Numbered from the stretch's first letter, positions 45,681 to 54,560 are shown. The stretch: 64,000 nucleotides of DNA from Phycisphaera sp. (GCA_016125285.1 WGMA01000024.1:62001-126000), one strand, 5' to 3'. The notes: generated by a model from the sequence alone, not told the origin. Numbers and translations: made by a program.

Positions 45681-45746
45681 GGTCGGCTATTGCGGACCGG
45701 CACGTCGCGGGCGTTCGCTCGATCGATCCGCAATAGCGGACCCTAC
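45677..45746. repeat. REP-like long inverted repeat between convergent genes
   Basis: Two 20-base arms (45677-45696 and 45727-45746) are reverse complements with one mismatch, around a 30-base spacer. Each arm also holds its own small palindrome (for example TCCGCAATAGCGGA), as in paired REP units. Both flanking stop codons lie within the arms, so it may serve as a two-way terminator. Confidence 0.7.
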
Positions 45747-46744
45747 GCCGCGATCTCCAGCACGATCTTGCCGAACTGCGGCGAGCCCTTCATCAACGCC
45801 ACCGCCGCGTCGGCCTCCGCCAGCGGCATCACGCGGTCGATCACCGGGCGGATGGCGTGCGCGTTGACGTCGTGCAGCATCGCGGCGAAGTCGGCCGGCG
45901 AGCCCATCGTCGTGCCCTGCAGCCGCAGTTGCTTCCAGAACACCTTGAACATGTCGAGCTTGGCGGGCGGCCCGGCGGTCGAGCCATAGTTGACGATCGC
46001 GCCGCCCGGCGCGCACGCGTCGAGCAGTTGGTTGTAGCCCGCGCCGCCGGCGCTGTCGATGATCACGTCCATCGGGCCGTGCTCGTCGACCAGCCGCTTG
46101 GCCCAGCCGTCGGCGGTGTAGTCATACCCGGCGGTCGCGCCGAGCCGGATCGCCGCGTCGATTTTCGCCTCCGACGACGACGTGACGAACACCGTCGAGC
46201 CGACCGCGTGGGCGAACTGCACGGCGAACGTCGCCACGCCGCCGCCGACGCCGGTGACCAGCACGCGTCGCCCGTGCCCCGCCGCGCCCTGCACGATCGC
46301 CGCGCGGAACGCCGTGACCCCGCCCAGCGGCAGCGCCGCAGCCTCCGCCCAGCTCAGGCGTCCCGGCTTGTCGTGCACGTTGCCCGCCGGGACCACCACC
46401 GCCTCGGCGAACGTGCCGTCGCGCGGCATGCCGAGAATATGGAACGCCTCCGCCTGCGCGCGCTCGTCGTCGCCCCAGTCCAAGCCGGGATCGATCACCA
46501 CCTCACGCCCCACCATCGCCGCGTCGACCCCTTCGCCGACCGCGCTGACGACGCCCGCGCCGTCCGATCCGAGCACCACCGGGCACTTCACGCCCGGGTA
46601 GAGCCCCTGCGTGATCCAGAAGTCCCGCCGGTTCAACGCCGCGGCCTTCAGCGCCACGACAACCTCGCCCGCGCCAGGTTTCGGCGCGTCACGCTCCTCG
46701 ATCTCAAGCGTCTTCCCGACCTCGTTCAGCACAGCAGCCTTCAT
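45743..46744 (-). CDS. Medium-chain (MDR) NAD(P)H quinone oxidoreductase-like protein
   Basis: 333 residues. GroES-like N-terminal half (AAALNRRDFWITQGLYPGVK, LGSDGAGVVSAVGEG) and Rossmann half with the cofactor motif VTGVGGGVATFAVQFAHAVG. Structural zinc cysteines are absent, which places it with zinc-free quinone or enoyl reductases rather than classic alcohol dehydrogenases. The conserved Asn in LNRRDF sits where the family's catalytic-site residue is. GGGAGG lies six bases before the ATG. Substrate is unknown. Confidence 0.88.
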   Translation of the reverse strand: MKAAVLNEVGKTLEIEERDAPKPGAGEVVVALKAAALNRRDFWITQGLYPGVKCPVVLGSDGAGVVSAVGEGVDAAMVGREVVIDPGLDWGDDERAQAEAFHILGMPRDGTFAEAVVVPAGNVHDKPGRLSWAEAAALPLGGVTAFRAAIVQGAAGHGRRVLVTGVGGGVATFAVQFAHAVGSTVFVTSSSEAKIDAAIRLGATAGYDYTADGWAKRLVDEHGPMDVIIDSAGGAGYNQLLDACAPGGAIVNYGSTAGPPAKLDMFKVFWKQLRLQGTTMGSPADFAAMLHDVNAHAIRPVIDRVMPLAEADAAVALMKGSPQFGKIVLEIAA

Positions 46745-46884
46745 CCGTCGCCTCCCTTGTTGTCATGATCCTGGTCCATCACCATTCTACGGTCTGCCGC
46801 GACGCGCGAGTCCGCCAGCCGGCGCGGATACAATTAGTCACCGTCGATCCACGCACCACCGCAACACCCACACGCGAGAACACG

Positions 46885-47760
46885 ATGAATCGATCCCCCC
46901 GCCGTATCGTGCCCGTTCTGGTCGTCACGCTGCTCGCCGCGTTCGGCGCGTCGGCGGTGGCCGGCGAGATCATCTTCGAGCCCGGCGTCGAATACGCCAA
47001 CCCCGACGATCAGCACCTCCAGTTGGATCTCGCGCGGCCCAAAGAGGTCGACGGGCGCGTCCCCGCGGTGCTGTGCATCCACGGCGGCGGGTTTCGGGCC
47101 GGCAGTCGCGGACGGTGGGACGGGCTGTGCAAGAAGCTCGCGGGGCTCGGCTACGTCGCGATCACCGTCGACTACCGCCTCGCGCCCAAGTACCAGTTCC
47201 CCGCCGCGGTGTTCGACGTGAAGGCCGCGGTCCGCTGGCTCCGCGCCAACGCCGACAGGTATCACATCGACCCCGACAAGATCGGCGTCGTGGGCGACTC
47301 GGCCGGCGGGCACCTCGTGCACTTCCTCGGCGTGACCGGCGACGTCAAGCAGTTCGAGGGCGACCTCGGCAACAACGACCAGTCCAGCCGCGTCACGTGC
47401 GTCGTCAGCTACTACGGCCCCAGCGACTTCACCAAGTCCTACGGCAAGAGCGTCGACGCCGCGGAGGTCCTGCCGCTGTGGCTCGGCGGCGATGACACCA
47501 CGCAGCACCACCGCCACATCCTCGCCAGCCCGCTGTACTGGGTGACGCCCGAGGCCGCGCCAACCCTGCTGCTGCACGGCACGAAGGACCCCTACGTCAA
47601 CTACGAACAGGCCGAGTGGATGCGCGACAAGCTCCGGGCCGCAGACGTCGAAGCCGAGCTGGTCACGCTCGAAGGCGCCGGCCACGGCTTCAAGGGCGAC
47701 GACGCCAAACGCGCCGACGCCGCCGCGCTGGACTTTCTCGACAAGCACCTCAAGAAGTGA
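46885..47760 (+). CDS. Secreted alpha/beta hydrolase (esterase-like)
   Basis: 291 residues. A signal peptide (VPVLVVTLLAAFGASAVAGE, cleavage after about residue 27) sends it to the periplasm. Oxyanion motif HGGGF, nucleophile Ser in GDSAGG, acid Asp in LLHGTKDPYV and His in GAGHGF complete a triad typical of the BD-FAE/carboxylesterase group, which removes acyl or feruloyl groups from polysaccharides or small esters. ATG 46885 is used because the signal peptide starts there; the longer open frame has no signal peptide at its front. It is divergent from the MDR gene. Confidence 0.88.
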   Translation: MNRSPRRIVPVLVVTLLAAFGASAVAGEIIFEPGVEYANPDDQHLQLDLARPKEVDGRVPAVLCIHGGGFRAGSRGRWDGLCKKLAGLGYVAITVDYRLAPKYQFPAAVFDVKAAVRWLRANADRYHIDPDKIGVVGDSAGGHLVHFLGVTGDVKQFEGDLGNNDQSSRVTCVVSYYGPSDFTKSYGKSVDAAEVLPLWLGGDDTTQHHRHILASPLYWVTPEAAPTLLLHGTKDPYVNYEQAEWMRDKLRAADVEAELVTLEGAGHGFKGDDAKRADAAALDFLDKHLKK

Positions 47761-47771
47761 ACGCCGGCGCC

Positions 47772-48944
47772 TCAGTCCCCGTCCTTGATCCACCGGCTCT
47801 GTTCCTGGTGAACCTCTTCGACGGTGGGCTGCGACGGGAAGCCCTTGAGCGGGCCGAACTCCGAGCGGTCGCGTTTGAACGTCGGCTCGGACTGCATGTA
47901 CAGCACGAGCAGCTCGGCGATGTTGGTCAGCGCGTCGAGGTGCGTGCGTTCGTAGCCGTGCGACGCGTCGAGACCGAACGCGACGAGGGCGCTGCGCATG
48001 TCGTTACCCGCCTCGATCGCCGACGCCGCGTCGCAGCGGTAGTACCGCATGATGTCCCGCTGGAACGGCACGTCGTGCTGCTCACACAGGTCGATCAGCT
48101 TGTGCGTGAGGTGATAGTCGAACGGCCCGGACTGATCCTTCATCGCGATCGTCACGCCGAACTCCGTGGCGTTCTGCCCCGGGCCCACCGTGCCGTTGTC
48201 GACGGCGACCATCTCCGTAATATCGGCGTGCATGATGCCCGACGCGCCGGTGCCGACCTCTTCGAAGATCGTGAACAGCGGGTGGCAGTCGACGGGCAGC
48301 TTGACGCCGTGGTCGACGACGGCTTTGACGGCGGCGAGCATCGCGGCGGCGCCGGCCTTGTCGTCGAGGTGACGCGAGTTGATGTAGCCGTTCTCCACCT
48401 CCGGCTTGGCGTCGAACGACACGTAGTCGCCGATACGCAGGCCCATGTCGAACAGCTCGTGGATCGTGTTGACGGGGTGGTCGACGCGCACCTCGAGGTG
48501 GTCCCAGTCACACCGCTGCGTGTCGACCTCCTCGTTGAAGATGTGGCCTGACGCCTTGAGCGGCAGGACGGTGCCGCGGTGCGAGCCGCGCGGCGTGATG
48601 ATGTTGACGCGCGACCCCTCGGCGAACAGCGCGGGCCAGGTGCCGATGGGCGTCAGCGCGAGCCGGCCGTTGGGCTTGAGCTCGCGGACCATCGCGCCCA
48701 GCGTGTCGAGGTGCGAGATAACGGCGCGGGCGGGCGTGGCGCGCTGGCCCTTGAGCGTGGCGCGGATCGCGCCGCGGCGGGTCAGCTCAAACGGCACGCC
48801 GAGCTTTTCGAGGTCCTTGCCGACGTGGCGGACGATCTCGTTGGTGTAGCCCGACGGGCTGGGGATCTCCAGCAGCGCCAGCAGCGTGCGCGTGAGATAG
48901 TCGGTGTCGACGGGCAGTTTTTCGATCGAGGCGTGTGGGGTCAT
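47772..48944 (-). CDS. M42 family peptidase of the NAGGN osmoprotectant system
   Basis: 390 residues. M42 aminopeptidase-like metal and catalytic residues: ISHLDTLG (His-x-Asp), NSRHLDDKAG (bridging Asp), FEEVGTGA (catalytic Glu pair), VAVDNGTVGP, and a late His in GLDASHGYE. Third member of the conserved trio of the N-acetylglutaminylglutamine amide pathway (TIGR03106-like); its exact step is not established. It follows ngg by 30 bases in the same direction. The N-terminal part (TRTLLALLEIPSPSGYTNEI) is typical of the trio member rather than of housekeeping M42 peptidases. Confidence 0.88.
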   Translation of the reverse strand: MTPHASIEKLPVDTDYLTRTLLALLEIPSPSGYTNEIVRHVGKDLEKLGVPFELTRRGAIRATLKGQRATPARAVISHLDTLGAMVRELKPNGRLALTPIGTWPALFAEGSRVNIITPRGSHRGTVLPLKASGHIFNEEVDTQRCDWDHLEVRVDHPVNTIHELFDMGLRIGDYVSFDAKPEVENGYINSRHLDDKAGAAAMLAAVKAVVDHGVKLPVDCHPLFTIFEEVGTGASGIMHADITEMVAVDNGTVGPGQNATEFGVTIAMKDQSGPFDYHLTHKLIDLCEQHDVPFQRDIMRYYRCDAASAIEAGNDMRSALVAFGLDASHGYERTHLDALTNIAELLVLYMQSEPTFKRDRSEFGPLKGFPSQPTVEEVHQEQSRWIKDGD

Positions 48945-48974
48945 ATCGCAAGTGTGCGCATCGAGCGCGGTGCG

Positions 48975-50753
48975 TCAACCCTGACGTGTCGGGCCGACGC
49001 TGTGCGGGAACAGCAGATCGACGAAACGCTCGGCGGTGGGCTGCGGCTCGTGATTCGCGAGGCCCGGGCGCTCGTTGGCCTCGATGATGTGGTAGTCGGG
49101 CCCGGCGACGTCGGGCGTCATGAGGTCGAGGCCGACGACGGGGATGTCGATCGCGCGCGCCGCCGCGACCGCCGCCTCCGCCAGCGCCGGGTGCAGCGTG
49201 TCGGTCACGTCGTGGATCGTTCCGCCCGTGTGGAGATTCGCGGTCTTGCGTGCGGTGACGACCACGCCGTCGGGCAGCACGTCGCCCATCGCGTAGCCGG
49301 CGTCAGCGACGCAGCGCTGCGTCTCGCCGTCGAGCGGCACGCTGCTCTCGCCATCGGTCGCGGCCAGCCGCCGGCGGTTGTACTTGCCGATCAGCTGCTC
49401 GATGGTGTGCTCGCCGGTGCCGACGATCTGCGCCGGGCGACGCACCGCCGCGGCGACCACGTTGAAGTCGATCACGATCACGCGCAGGTCGTCGCCCGCC
49501 ACCAGCTCCTCGAGCAGCACCACGTCGCACACGCGCCGCGCCGCGGCGACCGCCTCCGCCATCGCCGCCTCGTCGCGCACGTCCACGCTGATGCCGGCGC
49601 CCTGCTCGCCGCGCGCCGGCTTGACCACGATCCGCCCGTGCTCGCGCAGGAACGCCGCGTTCGCCGCTTCGTCGCCCGCCTCCGCCTGCCGCGGCACACG
49701 CAGCTCCGCGTCGGCCAGCACGCGTCGCGTCACCCGCTTGTCGTCGCACCGGCTCATCGCCACCGCCGTCGTCAGCTCCGACAGCGACTCGCGGCACACG
49801 ATCGATCGGCCGCCGAAGTGCAGCGCGAAGTAGCCGGTCTCCGCGTCCTCGATCTCCACGCCGATGCCCCTCCGCCGCGCCTCGTCGACGATGATCCGCG
49901 CGTAGGGATTCAGTCCGTCGGCCTCTGGCTGCGGCGCGATGAACAGCGGCTCGTTGATCGGGTTCTTGTGCTTGACGCAGAACGCCGGGGTCCGCACGAA
50001 CCCCAGCTTGTCGTACAGCTTGATCGCCAGCCGGTTGTCGTGCATCACCGACAGATCGACGTAGTCGCGTCCGCGATCGAAGTAGTGCTCCAGCAGCGTG
50101 CGCACCATCGTCTCGCCGATGCCCGGCGCGAACGCCTGCGGATCGACCGCCAGGCACCACAGGCTCGCGCCGTTCTCCGGGTCGTCGAACGCGCGCACGT
50201 GATCGATCCCGCTGACCGCGCCGATCACCTGCGCCGTCCGCGTGTCTTCCGCCACGAGATAGAGGCGCAGGTCCTTGTCGTCGGCCGGTTCGAGCACGCA
50301 CGCCGCGTCCAGCCGTACCATGTTCCGCGACGCGTAGATGCGGTTGACCGCCTCGACGTCCGCGGCGTCACGGATGGTCCGCACGACGAACGCCGACTCC
50401 GGCAGCGCCTCACGCGCGTAGTCGCGTTGCCACAGGCGGTAGGTATGCGACGGATCGAGGAACAGGTTCTGCGGCGCCAGCGACAGCACGACGTGCGGGT
50501 CGCGCACGTACAGCGCGATGTCGCGCTCGTCGGGCTTCTCGGCGCACAGCGTCTCGGCCAGCGCGTTGCACGACGCGTACGTGTGCGCGAAGATCAGCCG
50601 GCCCCAGCCCATGTGCACCGACACGTCGGCGCGCATCTGCTCCGCCGCCGCGTCGGGCGACGCCTCCCAGTGCCGCTGCGACGGGCCGTCCAGCGCCTCC
50701 TGCGGGTGTCGCGGCTCGCTGTGCATCGATGTCCTTGTCGTTGCCTTCGTCAT
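48975..50753 (-). CDS. ngg: N-acetylglutaminylglutamine synthetase
   Basis: 592 residues. The N-terminal half includes a GNAT acetyltransferase domain (about 115-280: SFVVRTIRDAADV-like start is here AFVVRTIRDAADVEAVNRIY, then YVDLSVMHDNRLAIKLYDKL), and the C-terminal half an ATP-grasp ligase (VVKPARGEQGAGISV, VVGLDLMTPDVAGPDYHIIE, EANERPGLANHE). This two-domain enzyme makes the acetylated Gln-Gln dipeptide that AsnO then amidates. ATG 50753 has GAGAGGGG eight bases upstream; the longer open frame is rejected as Arg-rich antisense sequence. Sits between asnO and the M42 peptidase, 23 and 30 bases away. Confidence 0.92.
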   Translation of the reverse strand: MTKATTRTSMHSEPRHPQEALDGPSQRHWEASPDAAAEQMRADVSVHMGWGRLIFAHTYASCNALAETLCAEKPDERDIALYVRDPHVVLSLAPQNLFLDPSHTYRLWQRDYAREALPESAFVVRTIRDAADVEAVNRIYASRNMVRLDAACVLEPADDKDLRLYLVAEDTRTAQVIGAVSGIDHVRAFDDPENGASLWCLAVDPQAFAPGIGETMVRTLLEHYFDRGRDYVDLSVMHDNRLAIKLYDKLGFVRTPAFCVKHKNPINEPLFIAPQPEADGLNPYARIIVDEARRRGIGVEIEDAETGYFALHFGGRSIVCRESLSELTTAVAMSRCDDKRVTRRVLADAELRVPRQAEAGDEAANAAFLREHGRIVVKPARGEQGAGISVDVRDEAAMAEAVAAARRVCDVVLLEELVAGDDLRVIVIDFNVVAAAVRRPAQIVGTGEHTIEQLIGKYNRRRLAATDGESSVPLDGETQRCVADAGYAMGDVLPDGVVVTARKTANLHTGGTIHDVTDTLHPALAEAAVAAARAIDIPVVGLDLMTPDVAGPDYHIIEANERPGLANHEPQPTAERFVDLLFPHSVGPTRQG

Positions 50754-50776
50754 CACAATGACCCCTCTCACCCTGA

Positions 50777-52567
50777 TCACCCAACGTGTGTCTGCAGCCA
50801 CCACTCCAGCAACGCCAGCTGCCACAGCTTCGATCCGCGCAGCGGCGTGATGTGCTTCTCCGGATCGGCCAGCAGCGTGTCGACGTAGCCGGCGTTGAAC
50901 AGCCCGCGGTCCTTTGCCGCCTGGCTGGTCAGCACGTCGCGGACCGTGTCGAGGTAATCGCCGCGCAGGATCTTCAGCGCCGGCACGGGGAAGTAGCCCT
51001 TCGGCCGATCGATCACCTCGTGCGGGATCACCTTCCGCGCCGCGTTCTTCAGCACGCCCTTGCCGTCCTCCGCGAGCTTCAGTTCCGCGGGGATGCGACC
51101 GGCCAGCTCGACCAGCTCGTGATCGAGGAACGGCACGCGCGCCTCCAGCCCCCACGCCATCGTCATGTTGTCTACACGCTTGACCGGGTCGTCGACCAGC
51201 ATGATCGTCGTGTCCAGCCGCAGCGCCTTGTCGATCGCGCGGTCCGCACCGGCGTGGCCGAAGTGATCGGCGACGAACGCCCGGCTGAAGTCCTCCGACA
51301 CGAACGACTCGTCAACCGTTGACGCGTACTCCGCGTGGTCGCGATCGAAAAAGACCTTCGCGTAGGCCGCCACCGCCGCGTCGACGCCCGCGCCGTCGGC
51401 CTTGAGCATCGGCGGGTACCAGTGATAACCGCCGAACACCTCGTCGGCGCCCTGCCCGCTCTGCACCACCTTCACGTGCTGCGACACCTTCTCGCTGAGC
51501 AGGTAGAACCCGATCACGTCGTGGCTGACCATCGGCTCGCTCATCGCGTCGATGCACCGCGGCAGCAGGTCCAGCGCACGCGACGAGTCGACCTTGATCT
51601 TGTGGTGCTGCGTGGCGAAATGTTTGGCGATCACGTCGGAGTACTTGAACTCGTTGCCCTCCTCGTTGCCCACGGTCTCGAAGCCGATGGAGAACGTGTT
51701 GAGGCCCGACTGTCCGCCCTCGGCGAGCAGGCCGACGACCAGCGACGAATCGAGCCCGCCGCTGAGCAGCACGCCGACCGGCACGTCGGCGATCAGCCGC
51801 CGTTTGACCGACGCACGCAGCGCGTCGATCACCAGGTCTTCCCATTCCTCGGCGGAGCGTCCGCGGTCCTCGTCCGAGGCGTTGAACACCGGCTCCCAGT
51901 ACCGCCGCTGCTTCGACGAGCCGTCCGGCTCGATCGTCATCACGGTCGCCGGGGGCAGCTTGCGCACGCCCTTGAAGATCGTGTGCGGCGCGGGCACCAC
52001 CGCGTGGAACGTCATGTAATGATGCAGCGCGACCGGGTCGATCTCCGTGTCGACGTCGCCCGCCGCGACCATCGCCGGCAGCGACGACGCGAAGCGCAGC
52101 CGCTGATCGTCCAGGGCGTAGTAAAGCGGCTTGATGCCGAGGCGGTCGCGCCCCAGCACGACCCTGCCGGACTTCAGGTCCCAGATCGCGAAGGCGAACA
52201 TGCCGTTGAGGCGCGACACGAAGTCGTCGCCCCACTCGAAGTACGCCTTGATCAGCACCTCGGTGTCGCCGTCGGAGAAGAAGTGGTGGCCGAGCGTTTC
52301 GAGCTCACGCTTCAGCTCGCGGTAGTTGTAGACCTCGCCGTTGTAGACGATGCCGAGGCCCAGTCGCTTGTCGATCATCGGCTGGGCCGACCTGTCGGAC
52401 AGGTCGATGATGGACAGCCGGCGGTGGCCGAAGATCGAGCCGTTGTGCCGGTGGATGCCCTCGGCGTCGGGGCCGCGCGGCGTGAGACGATCGGTCATGA
52501 CCGAAACGATGTCCGCCGAGGGAGGAATGGTTGATCGGAACGAAACTTCACCGCAAATGCCACACAC
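50777..52567 (-). CDS. asnO: N-acetylglutaminylglutamine amidotransferase (asparagine synthetase family)
   Basis: 596 residues. The GTG start at 52567 makes the second residue the catalytic Cys of the class II glutaminase (CGICGEV), exposed after removal of the first Met; 25 extra in-frame residues upstream would block this. Glutaminase signatures RLTPRGPDAEG, YNGEVYNY and DGDTEVL; synthetase PP-loop SGGLDSS (269-275) and later QGADEVFGGYHWYP, which resembles the NAGGN trio amidotransferase (TIGR03104). It converts N-acetylglutaminylglutamine to the amide used as an osmolyte. First gene of the likely asnO-ngg-peptidase operon, 64 bases after the MarR gene's stop. Confidence 0.92.
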   Translation of the reverse strand: MCGICGEVSFRSTIPPSADIVSVMTDRLTPRGPDAEGIHRHNGSIFGHRRLSIIDLSDRSAQPMIDKRLGLGIVYNGEVYNYRELKRELETLGHHFFSDGDTEVLIKAYFEWGDDFVSRLNGMFAFAIWDLKSGRVVLGRDRLGIKPLYYALDDQRLRFASSLPAMVAAGDVDTEIDPVALHHYMTFHAVVPAPHTIFKGVRKLPPATVMTIEPDGSSKQRRYWEPVFNASDEDRGRSAEEWEDLVIDALRASVKRRLIADVPVGVLLSGGLDSSLVVGLLAEGGQSGLNTFSIGFETVGNEEGNEFKYSDVIAKHFATQHHKIKVDSSRALDLLPRCIDAMSEPMVSHDVIGFYLLSEKVSQHVKVVQSGQGADEVFGGYHWYPPMLKADGAGVDAAVAAYAKVFFDRDHAEYASTVDESFVSEDFSRAFVADHFGHAGADRAIDKALRLDTTIMLVDDPVKRVDNMTMAWGLEARVPFLDHELVELAGRIPAELKLAEDGKGVLKNAARKVIPHEVIDRPKGYFPVPALKILRGDYLDTVRDVLTSQAAKDRGLFNAGYVDTLLADPEKHITPLRGSKLWQLALLEWWLQTHVG

Positions 52568-52631
52568 TGCTCGATACTCCGGGTTGGGGTTGCTTGTTGG
52601 GGATAAGGGCGGGTGGGTTGGATGACGCGGG

Positions 52632-53150
52632 TCAGGCGTCACGGCCCGGCGCGACCACGTCCATCGTCACGCCGAGCATCGGGGCTTCTTCGTCATCGGG
52701 CGTCTCCATCATCGAGACGACACGCTGAAGCGAGGACAGAATCTGAGACTGCTCCCACGGCTGGAGGCTGGCGAACTCACGCTGGAAGCGGTCCTGCATG
52801 AGCGACGGCGCCTTGCGGACGATGCGTCGGCCGTCGCGGGTGATGGCCACGATGACACTGCGGCGGTCCTCGTCGCTGCGGATGCGTTCGACGAGCCCGC
52901 GCGCCTGCAGGCGATCGACGATGCCGGTCACGGTCGCCTGCCCGAGGCTCACACGCCGCGCCAGCACGCCGACCGGCAGCTTCGCCTCGGCCAGCTCGCG
53001 CAGCACGATCAGCTGCGGCGCGGTCAGCCCGCACGAGGTCATCAGCGCCCGCGAGTGCAGGTCCACGCCGCGCATGATCCGCCGCAGCGCGACGAGCACC
53101 TCGTCGGTCATGACGCCCACGGCGCGCGTACTGTCCAGCCGGTCAGCCAT
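52632..53150 (-). CDS. MarR family regulator, probably of the NAGGN cluster
   Basis: 172 residues. Winged-helix core at about 45-115 (CGLTAPQLIVLRELAEAKLP, VSLGQATVTGIVDRLQARGL, RIRSDEDRRSVIVAIT) with flanking dimerisation helices. It lies immediately upstream of asnO in the same direction and probably controls the cluster. Upstream it has two copies of TTGTACAC (53161 and 53287), one within TTGTACACAA, which may be its own operators. ATG 53150 is used; a GTG at 53168 is in frame but lies inside the operator candidate. Confidence 0.88.
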   Translation of the reverse strand: MADRLDSTRAVGVMTDEVLVALRRIMRGVDLHSRALMTSCGLTAPQLIVLRELAEAKLPVGVLARRVSLGQATVTGIVDRLQARGLVERIRSDEDRRSVIVAITRDGRRIVRKAPSLMQDRFQREFASLQPWEQSQILSSLQRVVSMMETPDDEEAPMLGVTMDVVAPGRDA

Positions 53151-53160
53151 AGCGGATCGA

Positions 53161-53170
53161 TTGTACACAA
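53161..53170. promoter_or_regulatory. MarR operator candidate, proximal
   Basis: TTGTACACAA, an inverted repeat TTGT-N2-ACAA, 10 bases before the MarR start codon. The octamer TTGTACAC recurs at 53287. Confidence 0.4.
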
Positions 53171-53286
53171 ACTATCTAGACCGCTCAAATCAAGACGCGG
53201 CGCCTACACGGCGCGCATTGCGCAAATTTAAGCCCAATTATTAGCCAATTCGACAGCAGGGGCCGATCGGCCGCGATCGATTTGAT

Positions 53287-53294
53287 TTGTACAC
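53287..53294. promoter_or_regulatory. MarR operator candidate, distal
   Basis: Second TTGTACAC, inside an AT-rich patch (GATTTGTACACGATTTATAT) that could hold the promoter of the MarR/NAGGN genes. Confidence 0.4.
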
Positions 53295-53331
53295 GATTTA
53301 TATTGGCCCGGTCTCCGCCCGGCGCGCCCAC

Positions 53332-53382
53332 AAAAAAAAGACGGCGAGGCCGAGCATAAAAAACGCTCAATTCCTCGCCGCC
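53332..53382 (-). terminator. Rho-independent terminator of the first pilin-like gene
   Basis: On the minus strand a ten-base stem (53373-53382 pairs with 53340-53349, one wobble) encloses a second small stem and ends in eight Ts (plus-strand As 53332-53339). It lies about 45 bases after the stop at 53425. Confidence 0.85.
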
Positions 53383-53424
53383 TGGGCACTCTGGTGATCG
53401 TCGCCGGTGCGACGTTTTATGCGC

Positions 53425-54324
53425 TTACCACAACCGATCCTTCTTCATGTCCAGCACGTCGATCCGTCGCTCCGCGGCCATGATCGTGTAGACGGCCTCG
53501 TCGAGGCTGCCGCCGCGGGGGTTGCTGGCCCAGAAGCCGATGATGCCGCGCCCGTCGACGGTCTTGCGCGAGTTGCGGGGGTCCATGATGACCTCGTCGA
53601 CGTAGAAGTTCTCGTCGGCCCAGTAGCCGCCGCTGCCGTCGCCGAACACGCGGTTGTAGCCGCCGTGCTCGTTGTAGGCGCTGCGCAGGCCGCGGAACCG
53701 GGTGTCGGCGGTGTCGGAGAGCATGACGAACCGCTCGTTCAGCCCCCACGAGCTCGCCCGCATCGGCTCCCTGCGCTGCTGGTAGTAGGAAACGCCGCGG
53801 TAGTTGTAGCTGGTGAGGATGCGGTAGCGCGGCAGCGATTCATCCATCTGATTGGGCACGTAGCTCACGCCGTAGCCCCACTTGCTCTTGCGGTCGCTGC
53901 AGTGATTCGGGGCGGTGGGGTTCTCGGCGTTGTCGAACGACGGGCAGGCGCCGATCTTGCCGATCTCTTCGGGGCCGATGATCCCGGTCTTGAGCAGCAG
54001 GCCGAGGTTGAACCACGGGCGATCGTTCGCCTTTTCGTAAGGCCACGACCGCACGAGATCGTAAGCGTCGCCGAAGTATCCCTTGCCGTCCTGCTGGCTG
54101 TGCGGGTACACGCGGGAGTTGTCCGCGATGTACGTCATCAGGCCCATACCCAGCTGGTGCTGATTCGCCAGGCAGACCAGGCGCCGCTGCAGCATCCGCG
54201 CCCGAGCCATGCTCGGAATCAGCAACGCGATCATCAGCGCGATGATCGACATCACCACCAGCAGTTCCACTACCGTGAAGCCACGCCGCTTTCTCGCGGC
54301 CCTAGACGAAGTCGTTGTCCACAT
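53425..54324 (-). CDS. Prepilin-type secreted protein, copy 1
   Basis: 299 residues. Basic N-terminus then GFTVVELLVVMSIIALMIAL: prepilin peptidase would cut after Gly, leaving N-methylated Phe and the Glu5. The rest is a globular domain with a conserved pattern (CLANQHQLGMGLMTYIADNS, SRVYPHS, CPSFDNAENPTAPNHCSDRK, SYNYRGVSYYQQRR). It is about 60 percent identical by eye to the next gene and belongs to the large family of pseudopilin-like proteins of planctomycetes and other PVC bacteria. ATG 54324 has AAGGG eight bases before it. Function is unknown; it may be part of a type II secretion-like apparatus or an exported surface protein. Confidence 0.85.
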   Translation of the reverse strand: MWTTTSSRAARKRRGFTVVELLVVMSIIALMIALLIPSMARARMLQRRLVCLANQHQLGMGLMTYIADNSRVYPHSQQDGKGYFGDAYDLVRSWPYEKANDRPWFNLGLLLKTGIIGPEEIGKIGACPSFDNAENPTAPNHCSDRKSKWGYGVSYVPNQMDESLPRYRILTSYNYRGVSYYQQRREPMRASSWGLNERFVMLSDTADTRFRGLRSAYNEHGGYNRVFGDGSGGYWADENFYVDEVIMDPRNSRKTVDGRGIIGFWASNPRGGSLDEAVYTIMAAERRIDVLDMKKDRLW

Positions 54325-54415
54325 CGTTGTGCCCTTAAAAAAAGTCGGTGGGGTCGTTCGGCAGGACTCGTGTTCCCAACACGAATCAGCATAGCCCATG
54401 CTAGCGGCGATATCA

Positions 54416-54440
54416 GGCAATCTATTCGCGACTTTAGGCA
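54416..54440. promoter_or_regulatory. Operator-like element upstream of pilin copy 1
   Basis: GGCAAT, five bases, GCGAC, TT-A-GGCA. It closely matches 55560-55580 (GGCAATTGGCGACCTTGGGCA there is split by two rather than five bases). Includes direct repeats AGGCAATCT 21 bases apart. It ends 92 bases before the pilin ATG; the other copy ends 91 bases before its pilin ATG. Confidence 0.5.
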
Positions 54441-54481
54441 ATCTTCACTACGGGTTGAGTCGCTCGGGCCCTGAGAAAAGA

Positions 54482-54526
54482 AGGCGGCGGGCACGAGCAG
54501 GGCACTTGCTCGCGAACCCGCCGCCT
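54482..54526 (-). terminator. Hairpin terminator of the second pilin-like gene
   Basis: Ten-base perfect stem (AGGCGGCGGG pairs with CCCGCCGCCT) around an inner five-base stem (GAGCA/TGCTC), 35 bases after the stop. The T-run on the minus strand (CTTTTCTT) is broken. Similar outer stem and position to the terminator at 53332. Confidence 0.7.
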
Positions 54527-54560
54527 GGGCATGTCCGATCCGATTGTTCGCGGGGTGCGG

